Below are positions 4,922 through 5,802 of a DNA stretch of 5,802 bases, piece by piece. Position 1 is the first letter of the stretch. Each line of letters begins with the position of its first letter. The position numbers and the translations under genes were made by a program. Origin of the DNA: DASVFB01 sp045806505 (lineage in GTDB: Bacteria > Actinomycetota > Thermoleophilia > Gaiellales > Gaiellaceae); NCBI GenBank assembly GCA_045806505.1, contig JBJMJE010000135.1, positions 1-5,802 of the forward strand. Direction: 5' to 3'. Below the pieces are notes generated by a model that was not told the origin of the DNA, did not search any database, and saw only the letters and a list, made by a program, of their open reading frames with translations.

Positions 4922-5802
4922 GACCACGCGGCTGGGCTTCCAGCCGCCTGCGATCGGCGACGAGGAGATCGCCGCCGTCGCGGAGACACTCCGCTCCGGC
5001 TGGCTGACGACCGGGCCGAAGGCGGCCGAGCTCGAGGCGCGCGCTGCGGAGGTGCTCGAGGCGGAGCACGTGCTCGCGGTTGCGTCGGGCACGGCGGCGA
5101 TGCATCTGGCGCTTGTCGCGCTCGGTGTCGGCGCGGGCGACGACGTGATCACGTCGCCGATCACGTGGCCCGCGACGGCGAACGTGATCGTCCACACGGG
5201 CGCGACCCCCGTGTTCGCCGACGTCCGCGACGACGACCTGAACATCGACCCTGCGCGCGTCGCGGACCTCGTCAGCGAGAGGACGAAGGCGATCATGCCC
5301 GTGCACCTCGCGGGCCAGCCGTGCGACCTCGAGCCCCTGTGGCAGCTCGGCGTGCCGGTGATCGAGGACGCCGCGCACGCGTTCGAGAGTGCGTATCGCG
5401 GGCGCAAGATCGGCGGCCTCTCGGACGCCACCTGCTTCTCGCTGTACGCGACGAAGAACGTCGCCGCGGGCGAGGGCGGCCTGATCGCGACGAACCGCGC
5501 CGACATCGCCGACGCCGTCGGCGAGCTGCGGCTGATGCGTCGCAGCAACGGCTCGCTCTACGACCTCGCGGTGCCCGGCTACAAGGCGAACCTCTCGGAC
5601 GTCCTCGCGGCGATCGCGCTCGTGCAGATCGACAAGCTCGAGCGACATCGCGCGATCCGCGCGCGCCAGTTCGCGATGTACGACGACGGCATTGCGGAGC
5701 TCGAAGGGATTGCGCCACTCGCGCGCGACGCGCGCAGGGTCGATGTTCAGGTCGTCGTCGCGGACGTCGGCGAACACGGGGGTCGCGCCCGTGTGGACGA
5801 TC
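4911..5802 (+). CDS. ArnB-like DegT/DnrJ/EryC1 sugar aminotransferase, 3'-incomplete
   Basis: A PLP-dependent fold-type I aminotransferase that would transfer an amino group (usually from glutamate) to a keto nucleotide sugar. Landmarks counted from TTG 4911 are 'SGWLTTGPKAAELE' (29-42), phosphate-binding 'ASGTAAMHLAL' (58-68), 'TSPITWPATANVI' (81-93), 'PVHLAGQPCDL' (130-140), 'VIEDAAHAFES' (150-160) with PLP-ring Asp153, 'FSLYATKN' (176-183) with Schiff-base Lys182, 'GEGG' (187-190) and 'PGYKANLSDVLAAIALVQ' (222-239). The last closely follows ArnB. The frame stays open to the window end (297 complete codons). However, from base 5724 (residue 272 on) the DNA is an exact reverse complement of 5186-5264, so the reading 'VDVQVVVADVGEHGG' is antisense of the gene's own middle and not a real C-terminus. 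Normal members have about 370-390 residues. The gene overlaps the ATP-grasp gene by 11 bases and should act right after the SDR. Confidence 0.88.
   Translation, partial: MSPRTTRLGFQPPAIGDEEIAAVAETLRSGWLTTGPKAAELEARAAEVLEAEHVLAVASGTAAMHLALVALGVGAGDDVITSPITWPATANVIVHTGATPVFADVRDDDLNIDPARVADLVSERTKAIMPVHLAGQPCDLEPLWQLGVPVIEDAAHAFESAYRGRKIGGLSDATCFSLYATKNVAAGEGGLIATNRADIADAVGELRLMRRSNGSLYDLAVPGYKANLSDVLAAIALVQIDKLERHRAIRARQFAMYDDGIAELEGIAPLARDARRVDVQVVVADVGEHGGRARVDD
5186..5264 (+). repeat. Left arm of a 79-bp exact inverted repeat inside the aminotransferase gene
   Basis: This segment encodes part of the aminotransferase core, including 'VFADVRDDDLNIDPARVA' (residues 101-118). It is the native copy, since the family pattern continues smoothly on both sides. 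Every base is complementary to 5802 back to 5724; matching breaks at 5265. The other end of the match is set by the edge of the window, so the true repeat may extend to the left of 5186. Confidence 0.97.
5724..5802 (-). repeat. Right arm of the inverted repeat, running off the window edge
   Basis: An exact reverse complement of 5186-5264 over 79 bases with no mismatch, separated from it by 459 bases. The join lies within a self-complementary GC run, GCGCGCG-A-CGCGCGC (5721-5735), and the left arm has a very similar run at 5253-5264. This fits a template switch at short homology, as in fold-back amplification chimeras or mis-joined contig ends. A real inverted duplication or an invertible segment is the alternative. 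The sequence from here on should not be used to annotate the aminotransferase. Confidence 0.95.

Noticed and set aside
4226..5548. 440-codon open frame on the minus strand
   Set aside because: It lies antisense to the ATP-grasp and aminotransferase genes, is rich in Ser/Ala/Arg with no family motif, and is a known by-product of strong GC bias at third codon positions.
4716..5777. Long minus-strand open frame (353 codons) whose first residues look like a good aminotransferase segment (FADVRDDDLNIDPARVA)
   Set aside because: The resemblance comes only from the inverted repeat at 5724-5802. After the repeat ends it becomes Arg-rich antisense of the real plus-strand genes.
5186..5802. Site-specific phase-variation switch as the main interpretation of the inverted repeat
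   Set aside because: No recombinase is in view, and the right arm cuts the conserved aminotransferase fold and reaches the window end. A fold-back artefact explains all of this more simply. The alternative is kept open in the findings.

Overview
The window reads as a GC-rich bacterial chromosome fragment: about 70% G+C by eye, strong G/C bias at third codon positions, overlapping genes, TTG and GTG starts, and TANNNT-type -10 boxes very close to start codons. Together these suggest a high-GC actinobacterial lineage, possibly Thermoleophilia-like. That placement is inference; there is no rRNA or marker gene here.

Layout. (1) Bases 1-1083 hold the 3' three-quarters of a drug:H+ antiporter of the DHA2 (EmrB/QacA) type; its start lies off the left edge. 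(2) A perfect 33-bp palindrome (1100-1132) lies between the convergent ends of this gene and the next. (3) A minus-strand DUF402/FomD-like gene (1143-1739) follows, and a second, slightly decayed copy of the palindrome (1754-1786) sits just upstream of its start, so the gene is framed by the two copies. (4) From 1819 to the right edge runs a tightly overlapping plus-strand operon of four genes: an ArnC-like polyprenyl-phosphate glycosyltransferase with two C-terminal membrane helices, an RmlB-like NAD-dependent sugar-nucleotide dehydratase/epimerase, a PurK/PurT-like ATP-grasp ligase, and an ArnB-like PLP sugar aminotransferase. Only the first uses ATG; the next three start with TTG, GTG and TTG inside the end of the preceding gene.

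How the genes may work together. The operon looks like a pathway that makes an amino sugar and loads it on a lipid carrier. The SDR would oxidise or dehydrate a nucleotide sugar to a keto sugar, the aminotransferase would install an amine, the ATP-grasp enzyme could acylate or otherwise ligate something to that amine (a step done by a formyltransferase in the Arn pathway), and the ArnC-like enzyme would transfer the finished sugar to undecaprenyl phosphate at the membrane. The first, second and last roles rest on visible family motifs. The ATP-grasp role and the identity of the sugar are inference.

Caution at the right edge. The last 79 bases (5724-5802) are an exact reverse complement of 5186-5264, inside the same aminotransferase gene. 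The most economical reading is a fold-back chimera or assembly error at a contig end, so the last ~25 residues of the translated aminotransferase should not be trusted.
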